Shown: positions 16,338-26,616, counted from the stretch's first letter. The stretch is 64,000 nt of DNA from Paenisporosarcina sp049671445 (GCF_049671445.1 NZ_JBATUX010000098.1:1-64000); one strand, 5' to 3'. Numbers and translations: made by a program. The notes: a model not told the origin generated them from the sequence alone.

Positions 16338-16382
16338 AAAAAAAGTAGTATACTTCTAAAAATGAAGTACACTACTTTTTTT
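16338..16382. terminator. Bidirectional terminator between dehydrogenase and gltB
   Basis: AAAAAAAGTAGT...TACTTC pairs with GAAGTA...ACTACTTTTTTT, with T runs in both directions. Confidence 0.85.
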
Positions 16383-16489
16383 GATATAAACTCTGTTAAG
16401 TTATTCTGTCGTTTATCGTATATTTGCGAGTGGTCTTAAATAACGATTTCCTTCTTTGACATGCTTTTTCTTAATAATTCTAATTCTAT

Positions 16490-17977
16490 TTAAGGTAGTA
16501 CCGTAGCACCCATCAAGTAGCGATCGCATTCTCTCGCTACTTCGCGTCCTTCGTTAATCGCCCATACGATCAGGCTTTGTCCACGACGCATGTCACCTGC
16601 TGAAAAGACGCCTTCAACATTTGTCATATACTTTCCATACTCTGCTTTAACAGTAGAGTTAGGGTTTGTTTCAATGTTTAACTGTTGTAAGAGCCCTTGT
16701 TCTGGACCACTAAAGCCAATTGCGAGCAAGACCATGTCTGCTGGCCATATTTTTTCTGTACCCGGAATTTCTTCACGGATACGATTGCCTTCTTGGTCGA
16801 TGCGAAGTTTCACATTGACCGTGTGTACTTCTTTTACATGACCCTTGTCATCGCCAACAAATTTAGTAGTTTGAACAGCATAGGCACGTGGATCTTCACC
16901 AAATTTACTAGCCGCTTCTTTTTGGCCGTACTCAATACGGTGAATCACCGGGTATTGTGGCCATGGGTTTCCAAGTTCATCACGGATTGATCCTTTTTGA
17001 TCATAAATATCAAACTGCGTTAAACTTTGGCAATTATGTCTGACTGCAGTTGCTAAACAATCCGTACCCGTGTCTCCGCCACCAATGACAATGACGTTTT
17101 TGCCTTTAGCTGACAGATACATACCATCTTTAAGATTTGAGTCAAGCAAGCTTTTCGTGTTGGCATGAAGGAAATCCATTGCGTAATGAATTCCTTTTAA
17201 ATCACGACCTTCGACTTGAACATCACGATGAATCGTTGCGCCCCCACATAAAATGGTTGAATCAAATTCTTGATTGAGCTTTTCAACAGGGTAGTTTTTC
17301 CCCACTTCTGTATTGGTAACAAACGTGATTCCTTCTTGCTCGAGCAACTGAACACGACGTTTCACCATTTCGTATGGCAATTTCATCTCAGGAATCCCGT
17401 AAGTTAATAATCCTCCTACACGGTCGTTGCGTTCAAAAACAGTAACCCAGTGTCCTGCTTTATTGAGCTGTGCTGCCGCTGCTAGTCCAGCAGGTCCAGA
17501 CCCGATAACCGCCACTTTTTTGCCAGTTCGACTTTCAGGTGGCTCAGGAACGACCCAACCTTCTTCAAAGCCTTTTTCAATAATGGCACGTTCAACTGTA
17601 CGGATGGCAACAGGAGGCTCGTTAATACCAAGCACACACGCGCCTTCACACGGTGCTGGACAAGCTGCACCTGTGAATTCTGGGAAGTTGTTCATCTCAT
17701 GCTCACGCTGTAATGCTTCTTTCCATTGTCCTTGATACACGAGGTCATTCCACTCTGGTATCAAGTGATACACTGGACAACCTGTTGTCACACCATTAAT
17801 TTCAGTTCCTGTATGACAAGTAGGGACTCCACAATCCATACAACGTGCGCCTTGTTGTCTAATTTCTGTTTCCGACATTGGCGCCGTGTAGTCTTTCCAA
17901 TCCTTTAATCGCTTACGTGGATCACGTTCACGTTGTGATTGACGTTCGTACTCCATAAATCCAGTCGGCTTTCCCAT
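16490..17977 (-). CDS. gltB: Glutamate synthase (NADPH) small subunit
   Basis: A 495-residue small (beta) subunit, GltB in B. subtilis naming and GltD in E. coli. The N-terminal iron-sulfur region has CMDCGVPTC, CPVYH and CPAPCEGAC. The FAD motif VAVIGSGPAGLAAAAQL lies at about 150, and the NADPH motif VIVIGGGDTGTDC at about 295. It transfers electrons from NADPH to the large subunit for synthesis of glutamate from glutamine and 2-oxoglutarate. It follows the large-subunit gene by 22 bases with a GGAGGG site, so the two form one operon. No LysR-type gltC is adjacent in this window. Confidence 0.95.
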   Translation of the reverse strand: MGKPTGFMEYERQSQRERDPRKRLKDWKDYTAPMSETEIRQQGARCMDCGVPTCHTGTEINGVTTGCPVYHLIPEWNDLVYQGQWKEALQREHEMNNFPEFTGAACPAPCEGACVLGINEPPVAIRTVERAIIEKGFEEGWVVPEPPESRTGKKVAVIGSGPAGLAAAAQLNKAGHWVTVFERNDRVGGLLTYGIPEMKLPYEMVKRRVQLLEQEGITFVTNTEVGKNYPVEKLNQEFDSTILCGGATIHRDVQVEGRDLKGIHYAMDFLHANTKSLLDSNLKDGMYLSAKGKNVIVIGGGDTGTDCLATAVRHNCQSLTQFDIYDQKGSIRDELGNPWPQYPVIHRIEYGQKEAASKFGEDPRAYAVQTTKFVGDDKGHVKEVHTVNVKLRIDQEGNRIREEIPGTEKIWPADMVLLAIGFSGPEQGLLQQLNIETNPNSTVKAEYGKYMTNVEGVFSAGDMRRGQSLIVWAINEGREVARECDRYLMGATVLP

Positions 17978-17999
17978 TACATCCCTCCTTTTGTCGTGT

Positions 18000-20900
18000 C
18001 TATTTTACTGTTGTAGCTTCTTTGTTGCTCTCATCAAACGCTGTCATTTGTGCATCAAATTTTGTTAACCCACTATCTTGAAGCGCTTTAATTCGATCAT
18101 TAATTTTCAAGTAAGATTTCGGTATGACACGCACGAATTGGGAAGAATACTTTTCCCAGTAAGTTAAAATGCGCTTGCCGTGCCCGCTATTTGTATAGGC
18201 AACATGCTGTTCAATCATGTTGTATACGTCTTTCAATTCTTCTGGATTTTCTATCGGTTGAATATGAACAAGTTCTGCATTACATTTCGAGTTAAATGTG
18301 CCGTCTTCGTCAAAGACATACGCGATACCACCTGACATCCCAGCAGCAAAGTTACGCCCAGTTGAACCAAGGACGACAACTTTCCCACCCGTCATATATT
18401 CACAACCATGGTCACCTACGCCTTCGACTACCACATTGGCTCCACTATTACGTACGCAGAAACGCTCTCCAGCAATACCTTGAATGTAGGCTTCTCCGGC
18501 CGATGCCCCGTAGAAAGCAACGTTCCCAATGATGATGTTTTTCTCAGGCTGGAAAGTGACCACTGGATCTGGATGAACGATTATTTTCCCTCCAGATAAC
18601 CCTTTTCCAACAAAGTCATTTGAATCCCCAACTAATCTGAGCGTTATTCCCCGGGGAATAAATGCACCAAAACTTTGACCAGCTGATCCTTTAAGTGTTA
18701 ATCGAATCGTATCTTCAGGCAACCCTTTTTCACCGTAACGTCTCGTGATTTCACTACCAAGCATTGTTCCGGTCACACGGTTAATATTTCGAATAGCTGT
18801 TGTAAACTCTATAGGTTCCTGTTTCTCGATTGCATTTTTACAAATTGGAATCAATTCTTGGAAGTCTAGCGTTTTCTCTAATTCATGATCTTGATCGACA
18901 GTATGATAACGTCCAACTTTAGCTGGCAGATTTGGTGAATAAAGAAGTGCTGAAAGATCGATGTCTTTCGCTTTCCAATGATCAATTGCTTCGTTTACTT
19001 CAAGGGCATCTGTACGTCCAACCATTTCGTTGATCGTTCTAAAACCAAGTTCAGCCATGAGCTCTCTTGTTTCAGTCGCAATAAAACGCATGAAGTTAGC
19101 AACATGCTCCGCATCTCCTGTGAATTTCTTCCGTAACTCAGGATTCTGAGTCGCAATACCAACTGGACATGTATCTAAATGACAAACGCGCATCATCACA
19201 CAGCCAAGAACGACAAGCGGTGCTGTTGAGAATCCATACTCTTCTGCTCCGAGTAACGTCGCTAAAACAACATCTCTTCCTGTCATCATTTTGCCATCCG
19301 TTTCAATAACAATGCGATCACGAAGCCCATTTAACAAGAGTGTTTGGTGAGTCTCAGCCAAACCGATTTCCCACGGTAACCCCGTATGCTTTAAGCTCGT
19401 TCGAGGTGCAGCACCTGTTCCGCCGTCGTAACCACTGATTAGTACAAGGTCAGCTCTTCCTTTTGCAACACCCGCCGCAATCGTTCCAACACCTACTGCA
19501 GATACTAATTTGACACTAATACGCGCTCTTGGATTAGCATTTTTCAGGTTATAAATTAACTCAGCTAAGTCTTCAATTGAATAAATATCGTGATGTGGTG
19601 GTGGAGAAATTAGTTCCACACCAGGAGTTGATCCACGCACTTCTGCAATCCATGGATACACTTTTTTCCCAGGAAGATGTCCACCTTCACCAGGTTTAGC
19701 GCCTTGCGCCACCTTAATTTGAATCTCATCTGCATTGACCAGGTAATGACTTGTCACACCAAAGCGACCAGATGCTACCTGCTTTATTGAACTACGTCTC
19801 GAATCTCCATTTGGGTCTGGTGTAAAACGATCGATATCTTCTCCACCTTCACCCGTGTTGCTTCTTCCTCCGACACGATTCATAGCAACAGCTAGAGCTT
19901 CATGTGCTTCTTTAGAAATAGAACCATATGACATGGCACCGGTTTTAAAGCGTCGACAAATAGCCTCAATCGATTCTACCTCTTCAATCGGCACGGAAGG
20001 TTGCTTTTTAAATTTCAAAAGTCCTCGCAACGATTGTAAGTTTGTTGTTTCATCCGTCAACATTTTCGTGTACTTCTTAAAGACTTCATAGTTATTTGTA
20101 CGACAAGCATGTTGAAGTGTATGGATTGTACTTGGGTTGTATTGATGATCTTCGCCGTTTGCACGGTACTGGAATTCGTCACCCGAGTCTAACGTTTGAT
20201 TGCTTCCTCGATTTTCACCAAACGCCTCTTCATGACGCATAAGCACTTCTTTTTCAATCATATTGATACCAATTCCACCTAAACGTGAAGATGTCCGTGT
20301 GAAATATTTATCAATCACATCCAAATGAATACCTACTGCTTCAAAAATTTGAGCTCCTCGATAACTTTGAATCGTTGAAATCCCTATTTTAGATAGAATT
20401 TTAATGACGCCATCAGTTACTGAGTAAATATACTTATCAACTGCTTCATCGAATGAATCGATGTTGATTTCGCCTTTCTCAATCAAATCGCGAATCGAAT
20501 CAAACGCTAAATAAGGGTTGATTCCTTCTGCACCATAACCAAGGAGTGTCGCAAAGTGATGTACTTCTCTCACTTCAGCCGACTCTAGTAAAATACTCAC
20601 TTTTGTACGAGTTCCTTGACGAATCAAATGATGATGCAACCCAGAAACAGCGAGCAGTGCTGGAATGGCTGCATATTTTTCTGTCACACTTCGATCAGAC
20701 AAAATCAACAGCGTAGTTCCTTCTTCTACTGCTTTATCAGCTTTATCAAACAACATATCGAGAGCTTTTTCCATATTATTTTCGCCATCTTTTGCTTCAA
20801 ACAGCGTAGAGAACGTTACCGTTTTAAATCCATCAAGATGTTGCATGCGTATTTTTTGTAATTGACTATTTGTTAATACGGGTGTCTTTAATCGAATATG

Positions 20901-22586
20901 CTTACAGCTTTCTTTATTTGGACTTACTAAGTTTCCTTCAGCCCCTATGGTGGTATCAGTCATCGTAATAATTTTCTCGCGAATCGCATCAATCGGTGGA
21001 TTCGTTACTTGTGCAAATAACTGTTTAAAGTAGTTGTAAAGCAATTGTGGTTTTTTCGATAACACAGCAAGCGGAGAATCATAACCCATTGAGCCTACTG
21101 GATCTTTCCCTTCAATAACAAGGGGTTTAATGATCTTATTTAGTTCTTCTCGTGTGTAGCCAAAAGCCAGTTGTTGCTTTAACAACTGATCTCCCACATG
21201 AACTGGTTGTTGCTCAAGCGCCTCTGGAATATCTTCTAAATCCGTCATATTTGTTAGCCACTCTCTATAAGGCTGTTCTGACGCAATTTGAAGTTTAACT
21301 TCTTCATCTGGAATAATCGTGCCTTTTTCCAAATCAACTAGAAGAATTTTACCCGGTGCTAACCTTTCCTTATATTCAATATCATCTGCAAAAATATCTA
21401 ATGCCCCTACTTCTGAACCTAGAACGATCATGCCACTTTTAGTTACATAATAACGAGCCGGTCTTAATCCATTACGATCTAGACACGCTGCAATTTGATT
21501 TCCATCCGTGAATACGAGTGCAGCAGGCCCATCCCATGGTTCCATTAACGTACTATGATACTCATAAAAATCACGTTTTTCCTCTTTGATATTCTTATCA
21601 TTTGCCCAAGGCTCAGGAACCATCATCATTGCAGTGTGCGCAAGTGAACGTCCTGAAAGATGTAAGAACTCAAAACAGTTATCAAACATAGAAGAGTCAC
21701 TGCCGTCTGAATCAATAACAGGTAACACTTTTTGCAAATCTTCAGAATTGAAGAATTCCGATTCACACATTTGTTCACGAGCTCGCATCCAGTTGACGTT
21801 GCCTCGTAGTGTATTAAATTCTCCATTGTGAATGGTGTAGCGGTTTGGATGTGCTCGCTTCCAACTTGGGAAGGTGTTGGTACTAAAACGCGAATGCACG
21901 AGTGCTAGAGCGGATTTAAAGTCAGGATGATTTAGATCGATGTAAAACGAATCGAGTTGCTCGGGAATTAGCATCCCTTTGTAGACAATGGTACGAGTAG
22001 ATAGACTACTGATGTACACATCTTCATACCCTTTCTTGCTTGCCATTTCAGTTTCAATACGTTTACGAATAATGTATAGCTTTCGTTCAAAATCCAACGG
22101 GTTTTTTATATCTTCGCTTACTTTTATAAATAGTTGTCTAATCGTGGGTTTTGTTTTTGCAGCCACTTTTCCAACAAATGAATCATTTATTGGTACTGGA
22201 CGCCATCCAAGGAATGTTTGGCCCTCTTCTGCAATGATTCGTTCAAAAATATCTTTGCTTTTCATTCGAGTGTCGTGGTCTTTCGGTAAAAATACCATTC
22301 CAACACCATACTCGCCTTCTCTCGGCAAATAGATGTTTTCTTTCTCGCATTGTTTTTGGAAAAAACGGTGTGGAATTTGCGTTAAAATACCAGCTCCATC
22401 ACCGGTACTTGTATCCGATGATTGACCACCTCGATGCTCCATATTGCATAAGATGGTAATCGCATGTTGAACGATGCTATGTGTTTGCTTACCATTGATA
22501 TTTGCAATCATTCCAATCCCACAGGCTTCGTGCTCTTGCTCAGGACTATATAAGCCTTGTGAAACAGGATATCCATTCTTTGACAT
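18000..22586 (-). CDS. gltA: Glutamate synthase (NADPH) large subunit
   Basis: A 1528-residue alpha subunit, full length. Cys22 in HEACGIG is the class II glutamine amidotransferase nucleophile, exposed after removal of a 21-residue propeptide. The central and FMN-binding synthase domains follow (motifs GEGGEDIDRF, PGEGGHLPGKK, SGYDGGTGAAP). The 3Fe-4S cysteines are in CVMMRVCHLDTCPVG, and the C-terminal beta-helix has GEAYIQGIAGERF and MTGGKVVVLG. Ammonia released by the first domain reaches 2-oxoglutarate through an internal tunnel. The start ATG has GAGGGG upstream. An extended -10 promoter lies about 85 bases before the gene. Confidence 0.97.
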   Translation of the reverse strand: MSKNGYPVSQGLYSPEQEHEACGIGMIANINGKQTHSIVQHAITILCNMEHRGGQSSDTSTGDGAGILTQIPHRFFQKQCEKENIYLPREGEYGVGMVFLPKDHDTRMKSKDIFERIIAEEGQTFLGWRPVPINDSFVGKVAAKTKPTIRQLFIKVSEDIKNPLDFERKLYIIRKRIETEMASKKGYEDVYISSLSTRTIVYKGMLIPEQLDSFYIDLNHPDFKSALALVHSRFSTNTFPSWKRAHPNRYTIHNGEFNTLRGNVNWMRAREQMCESEFFNSEDLQKVLPVIDSDGSDSSMFDNCFEFLHLSGRSLAHTAMMMVPEPWANDKNIKEEKRDFYEYHSTLMEPWDGPAALVFTDGNQIAACLDRNGLRPARYYVTKSGMIVLGSEVGALDIFADDIEYKERLAPGKILLVDLEKGTIIPDEEVKLQIASEQPYREWLTNMTDLEDIPEALEQQPVHVGDQLLKQQLAFGYTREELNKIIKPLVIEGKDPVGSMGYDSPLAVLSKKPQLLYNYFKQLFAQVTNPPIDAIREKIITMTDTTIGAEGNLVSPNKESCKHIRLKTPVLTNSQLQKIRMQHLDGFKTVTFSTLFEAKDGENNMEKALDMLFDKADKAVEEGTTLLILSDRSVTEKYAAIPALLAVSGLHHHLIRQGTRTKVSILLESAEVREVHHFATLLGYGAEGINPYLAFDSIRDLIEKGEINIDSFDEAVDKYIYSVTDGVIKILSKIGISTIQSYRGAQIFEAVGIHLDVIDKYFTRTSSRLGGIGINMIEKEVLMRHEEAFGENRGSNQTLDSGDEFQYRANGEDHQYNPSTIHTLQHACRTNNYEVFKKYTKMLTDETTNLQSLRGLLKFKKQPSVPIEEVESIEAICRRFKTGAMSYGSISKEAHEALAVAMNRVGGRSNTGEGGEDIDRFTPDPNGDSRRSSIKQVASGRFGVTSHYLVNADEIQIKVAQGAKPGEGGHLPGKKVYPWIAEVRGSTPGVELISPPPHHDIYSIEDLAELIYNLKNANPRARISVKLVSAVGVGTIAAGVAKGRADLVLISGYDGGTGAAPRTSLKHTGLPWEIGLAETHQTLLLNGLRDRIVIETDGKMMTGRDVVLATLLGAEEYGFSTAPLVVLGCVMMRVCHLDTCPVGIATQNPELRKKFTGDAEHVANFMRFIATETRELMAELGFRTINEMVGRTDALEVNEAIDHWKAKDIDLSALLYSPNLPAKVGRYHTVDQDHELEKTLDFQELIPICKNAIEKQEPIEFTTAIRNINRVTGTMLGSEITRRYGEKGLPEDTIRLTLKGSAGQSFGAFIPRGITLRLVGDSNDFVGKGLSGGKIIVHPDPVVTFQPEKNIIIGNVAFYGASAGEAYIQGIAGERFCVRNSGANVVVEGVGDHGCEYMTGGKVVVLGSTGRNFAAGMSGGIAYVFDEDGTFNSKCNAELVHIQPIENPEELKDVYNMIEQHVAYTNSGHGKRILTYWEKYSSQFVRVIPKSYLKINDRIKALQDSGLTKFDAQMTAFDESNKEATTVK

Positions 22587-23019
22587 GACAACGTCCCCTC
22601 TCTAGTAATCTGTTGAAAGTTGTTCGCTTTTCATGAAGGGATTCTTCACAGTTCACTATCAATTTTGAATAATTATATCATAAAAACGACTTTAACATAA
22701 AATTCTGACAAAAATTTATTGTATTTTTATCGATATTTATGAATGAAAACGCTACCATTTATTTAGTAAAGACCTCATAAACCCCCTTTAATAACTAGGA
22801 AAATCAAGCTTTTAAACTCATTATCTTTAAAATTTCTTAACATTAAATATATTATAAAAAATCATGTTTTATGCAAAATAAAAAAGCCCTCACCTTTATG
22901 GCAAGAACTGGGTAATTTTTTCACTTCTAATTTTCTCTATAAGTTATTATAGAATATTTAATAATCTTTATTATTGATTAAGGAAATGAAACGTTCCAAG
23001 TTAATAAGTGTTTTTCACA
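22587..23019. other. AT-rich intergenic region upstream of gltA
   Basis: Apart from the extended -10 element I see no reading frame, riboswitch core or repeat here. The stretch from 22740 to 23010 is very AT-rich. Confidence 0.6.
22672..22680 (-). promoter_or_regulatory. Extended -10 promoter element of gltAB
   Basis: The minus strand reads TGATATAAT, a TGn-extended -10 with a perfect TATAAT (22672-22677). No strong -35 is present, which fits a promoter that needs an activator such as GltC. It leaves a leader of about 80 bases. Confidence 0.5.
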
Positions 23020-23068
23020 AATAAAAGAAGCATCCAAGAAAGTAACCCATTCCTTAAATGCTTCTTAA
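23020..23068 (-). terminator. Terminator of the cupin-HD-GYP gene
   Basis: AAGAAGCAT (23025-23033) pairs with ATGCTTCTT (23058-23066). Read on the minus strand it is followed by TTTTATTT. Confidence 0.75.
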
Positions 23069-23089
23069 ACAATTATGACGTAATCCATC

Positions 23090-24019
23090 TCAATTACTCG
23101 TGAAAGGAATTTTCCCCTCATCTTTTAAGACCTCTTCAAATGCTTCTACGACTTGCTTATCATAATGAGTACCCACAAGCCTTTTTATTTCATCTAATGC
23201 AAATTGGGGTTCAAAAGCTTTACGGTAAGGTCGATCTTCTGTCATGGCATCAAACGAATCACTAACAGCAAGAATTCGGGATTCTAAAAGGATTTGTTCA
23301 CCTACTAACCCGTATGGATAGCCACTTCCATTCAAACGCTCATGATGTTGTTCAATAATGGGAAGTATTTCTTCGTATTGATCTCCTTTAATCATTTCAA
23401 CACCATCAACCGGATGCTTCTTTACAATAGAAAATTCTTCTTCACTAAGGAAAGTTGGTTTATTTAAAATATCCTCAGGAATATTAATTTTCCCAATATC
23501 ATGTAAAAATGATGCGGTATTTATATTATAAATTTGGTCAGTATTCAAATTCATTTTTTTGGCAATTTTTACTGCGTTATTAGCCACGCGATCACTGTGC
23601 ATATATGTATAACGGTCTTTTAACTCTACTTGTTTTACAACTTCCATAAGTGAGGATATTTCATTACTCAACGAATCAAAAATAGGTTCCGTAGTAACCC
23701 ATAGCAAAGTTACATTTGACAATGCAGTAAAGTGTATATGCTCAATAAGTCCTTTAGCCGAGAAATAATCTTGAGGACCCAAAACTACCTTTTCATTATC
23801 AACTTCACAAACGACCTCGCCGGATAAGATTAGAAAAAATTCCAAAACTTCCGGGTTATCAGAAGGATAAATATAAAACAATCTATCTTTTTCGATTGAT
23901 TGTAATAATACTTCCGCTCCGTCACCACGGGTTAGTAGACTGATATCATTTGTATCATAATTAACCCTTTTGAGTGATTCACCTTTTTTACCCACCTTAA
24001 ATCCTTCCAACTTTTCCAC
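23090..24019 (-). CDS. Cupin-HD-GYP fusion protein, putative c-di-GMP phosphodiesterase
   Basis: A 309-residue two-domain protein. Residues 40-110 form a small cupin-like beta barrel (LILSGEVVCEVDNEKVVLGPQDYF), which could bind a ligand or metal. Residues 135-300 are an HD-GYP domain with the catalytic His/Asp set: His141 in HSDRV, HDIGK at 173-177, HPVDG at 202, HHERLNGSGYP at 225-235. HD-GYP proteins hydrolyse c-di-GMP or related nucleotides. There is no membrane span, so it is cytoplasmic. The start is uncertain: GTG at 24017-24019 or an internal TTG/GTG. The upstream gene ends in a terminator only 16 bases away. Confidence 0.82.
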   Translation of the reverse strand: MEKLEGFKVGKKGESLKRVNYDTNDISLLTRGDGAEVLLQSIEKDRLFYIYPSDNPEVLEFFLILSGEVVCEVDNEKVVLGPQDYFSAKGLIEHIHFTALSNVTLLWVTTEPIFDSLSNEISSLMEVVKQVELKDRYTYMHSDRVANNAVKIAKKMNLNTDQIYNINTASFLHDIGKINIPEDILNKPTFLSEEEFSIVKKHPVDGVEMIKGDQYEEILPIIEQHHERLNGSGYPYGLVGEQILLESRILAVSDSFDAMTEDRPYRKAFEPQFALDEIKRLVGTHYDKQVVEAFEEVLKDEGKIPFTSN

Positions 24020-24034
24020 CCCAAATACAGATTT

Positions 24035-24063
24035 AAAAAGAGTTCTTTGCTAGAACTCTTTTT
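24035..24063 (-). terminator. Terminator of the small secreted protein gene
   Basis: AAAAAGAGTTC pairs with GAACTCTTTTT around a 7-base loop. It lies directly before the HD-GYP start, so that gene needs read-through or a promoter overlapping this region. Confidence 0.85.
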
Positions 24064-24090
24064 ATCATCATGCATAATTATATTAATTTA

Positions 24091-24510
24091 TTAATTTCTC
24101 CCGATAACTCTAATAGGATCGATCCATACAGATCTGTCAGCAAATTCTACTAGCACCCAGCTACATTCAGCTTCGATACCATATTCAGCAGCTTCAGCTA
24201 TTGCGTCATTTGACGTTTGAAGAGTCACATCATAAACTTCCGCGATGATTTTATCAAGTTGCACATTATATGTGTTAGTTAATGCTGCGATTTCTTCCTC
24301 AGCTTCTAAATTCCCAACTTCTAAAAGAAAGTTTTCCTGTAATTTATCTGCATCTTCAACAGCTTTTTCAATCTGATTGTCAATTTCCACATTAGCATGT
24401 ACAACTAATTGAAGTCCATCAGCTTGGTCGTCATCAGTGGTAGCACTAACAGTTGTGCTTAACCCCATAAATAATGATGCAGTTAATAGAATTGAAAAAA
24501 TTTTCTTCAC
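24091..24510 (-). CDS. Small secreted protein of unknown function
   Basis: A 139-residue protein with a classical signal peptide: KK, a hydrophobic core FSILLTASLFMGLST and a likely cleavage after VSA. The mature part is acidic and helical (about residues 40-110, rich in Glu/Asp/Ala) and ends in a short beta-like segment CSWVLVEFADRSVWIDPI with a single Cys. The GTG start is fixed by GGGGG seven bases upstream. I do not recognise the family. It has its own terminator, and its neighbour is the cupin-HD-GYP gene, but nothing shows a functional link. Confidence 0.7.
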   Translation of the reverse strand: MKKIFSILLTASLFMGLSTTVSATTDDDQADGLQLVVHANVEIDNQIEKAVEDADKLQENFLLEVGNLEAEEEIAALTNTYNVQLDKIIAEVYDVTLQTSNDAIAEAAEYGIEAECSWVLVEFADRSVWIDPIRVIGRN

Positions 24511-24770
24511 AAAATAACCCCCAATAATGAATTTTATAAATAAAAGTGCATCTTGATAATGTAAATCTATTAAGTAGTAGGGTTATTTTAATAACTAAAT
24601 GGCGAAGCCTATTCTTACTGTAGCCTTTTAGTTAAGTGTTCACATCCTTTCAATAAAATTACATTTGACACTTCACTCTTTTTAATTATATAAGAAGAGA
24701 CGACTTAAATACACATTTATTTGTATTATTCTGTCTAATATTATTCATTTAACAAAAAAACCTGTTAAAC

Positions 24771-25784
24771 CTACACTTTCCCTAAAATCTCACGATAATT
24801 TAAATCCACCATAGGTTCGTTTTTTATTAGCCGTTCTCGGATGCCAGCAACAAGCTTATTCTCCTGCTCATGCCCATTTGCGAGATCCATTTTCTTATGA
24901 AACACTCCGTAAAGCGTATAGTCGCGCAACTTCAAGAATAGCGGAATGCGCTCTAGCCATTCCAGTGGCATTGGTCGAACACTCATATAGCCTTTAAGAA
25001 AATGTACTAGAAATTCTGTCCCGAACGCTGAACGCGTTTCAAGTGTCTCTTCTCGATACTTCCACCACGTCGAGTAATAGAGAGGAATCGCAATATCGCT
25101 GATGAAATAGAAATACATAGCGTCATCGAAATCAAACACGTGGATATTCCCTTCGTGGTAAAAGAAATTACCCATATGTATATCTGAATGAATTAACCCA
25201 AATGTTTCGTTTGTTTGAGATAGCTGTTGAATGCTTGAGACAAGCAGTTGGTTACCTTTGATAATCGCTTTGTCTTTACTAGAATCGATAAATTTTTCAA
25301 GCTCAATCAAATCATCTTCATCCCATTGCAAACGTGGCGTTTCAGAGTCTTTGTATTGTTCAGTTGCTAAGTGCATTTTTGCAGTGATAGCACCCCATTT
25401 TTCAAACAGTTCCGGTGCAAATTGTGGACTGTTCATTTTGACTGAGGTACCCGGCGCTTTGTCGAACAAGCAAACGTAAAAGAATGAATCGGCGACTGGC
25501 AAAACTTCTACAAGCTCTCCGTTTTCGGAAGTATGTACGAGTGACACATGAATGTCGTGCGCATGGAGGAAGTTAATCCACTTCAGTTCACCTTCTACTT
25601 CCTTCTTCTTGCGATGCGAAGAGTGCGTCAACCTCAAAATAAACGGTGTACCAGCTCGTTCCACTTCATAAACATAATTTTCAAAGTCACCTAGCTTTTT
25701 GGCATTAGAAGCATTCGCTCCGTAGCGAGCGGCCGCTTCTATTAGGACATTCTCCGTAAATAGTTTCTCCACCCATTGTTCCAT
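24771..25784 (-). CDS. Aminoglycoside phosphotransferase-fold kinase
   Basis: A 337-residue protein of the APH/choline-kinase fold. The N-lobe carries ENYVYEVERAGTPFILRLTH with the ATP-binding Lys/Arg region, the catalytic loop reads HSDIHMGNFFY (His199-Asp201-Asn206), and the metal-binding motif DFDD is at 218-221. The C-lobe is helical. Many such proteins in Bacillales phosphorylate unknown small molecules, so an antibiotic substrate should not be assumed. It follows a nucleotidyltransferase gene by 46 bases on the same strand, and a shared transcript is likely. The ATG has AAAGGGG upstream. Confidence 0.82.
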   Translation of the reverse strand: MEQWVEKLFTENVLIEAAARYGANASNAKKLGDFENYVYEVERAGTPFILRLTHSSHRKKKEVEGELKWINFLHAHDIHVSLVHTSENGELVEVLPVADSFFYVCLFDKAPGTSVKMNSPQFAPELFEKWGAITAKMHLATEQYKDSETPRLQWDEDDLIELEKFIDSSKDKAIIKGNQLLVSSIQQLSQTNETFGLIHSDIHMGNFFYHEGNIHVFDFDDAMYFYFISDIAIPLYYSTWWKYREETLETRSAFGTEFLVHFLKGYMSVRPMPLEWLERIPLFLKLRDYTLYGVFHKKMDLANGHEQENKLVAGIRERLIKNEPMVDLNYREILGKV

Positions 25785-25830
25785 GATTTTTCCCCTTTGT
25801 TTTTCCTTTATGATTTATCACAAACGACTC

Positions 25831-26616
25831 TTATTCCCAAACTTCCTTCAACGTATTTCTGAATAATACATTTAATTTTTCAGTAGGGTCGTCAATTTCG
25901 ATTGAAATGTTTTTGATATAAGCTTCCAAGCGTATCATTTCACTTTCTAGGAAATCATTGATTAGTTGAACCCTTGGCTCTAAATCCATTTCATCCCCAG
26001 CCATTTTACGCTGTAAAAGAATTTCGATTTCACGTTTTAAATTACTATCGGTTACCATTGCATCCACAAGTTCGTGAAAGCCGATTGGTGGAACTGTTTG
26101 CTTCTCTTCAATCCACTTACATGCCAAAATTGGACGCAGTACGTAAAAGTATTTTTTAATTTTCACTTCTGATCCCTGTAGAAATTCCTGATAATTCTTT
26201 TTTGCCATATTTAAGTAGTGATATAGTGTTGCATTCGAATAAAACACCTGTGGCTCTAACGCCCGCATCTGATCAATAAATGAATAGGCTTGGTAATAAA
26301 CAATCTCACTCTTCATCCATTCTAAAAGTGGTGGATTGCTCTTTCGAAAAAGTCGTAAAGCCTTCGTGATTTCCCATCCACTAATATCTAACAAATCATT
26401 TATCGGCACTTCGATAACATCTCTTTTCTTCCCAATGCCTTGTGGATCAATCGATAAATACCAATCTGATTGATGTATATAAATAAATCGCACATCATAG
26501 TCACTGTCTTTTGAAGGAAAACCCCAAGCCCGACTACCTGACTCGACTGCATATAAGACCTTCACTTGATATTGTTCTTCAATTTCTATTAATTTATTTT
26601 TGATTAATTCATTCAC
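25831..26616 (-). CDS. Nucleotidyltransferase-superfamily protein (RlaP/DUF2204-like group)
   Basis: A 261-residue protein whose N-terminus carries the nucleotidyltransferase signature: Gly27-Ser28 followed by the metal-binding Asp39-x-Asp41 in SGSRAWGFPSKDSDYDVR. Residues 80-260 are helical. This matches the DNA polymerase beta-like superfamily group often found encoded near repair and tRNA-related enzymes; the substrate is not known. The downstream APH-fold kinase 46 bases away suggests a two-gene operon pairing an NTP-transfer and a phosphotransfer activity. AAAGGATG lies about 10 bases upstream of the start. Confidence 0.78.
   Translation of the reverse strand: MNELIKNKLIEIEEQYQVKVLYAVESGSRAWGFPSKDSDYDVRFIYIHQSDWYLSIDPQGIGKKRDVIEVPINDLLDISGWEITKALRLFRKSNPPLLEWMKSEIVYYQAYSFIDQMRALEPQVFYSNATLYHYLNMAKKNYQEFLQGSEVKIKKYFYVLRPILACKWIEEKQTVPPIGFHELVDAMVTDSNLKREIEILLQRKMAGDEMDLEPRVQLINDFLESEMIRLEAYIKNISIEIDDPTEKLNVLFRNTLKEVWE

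Noticed and set aside
24771..25784. Aminoglycoside resistance gene
   Set aside because: The fold is APH-like, but this superfamily is broad in Bacillales and nothing in the sequence shows an antibiotic substrate.
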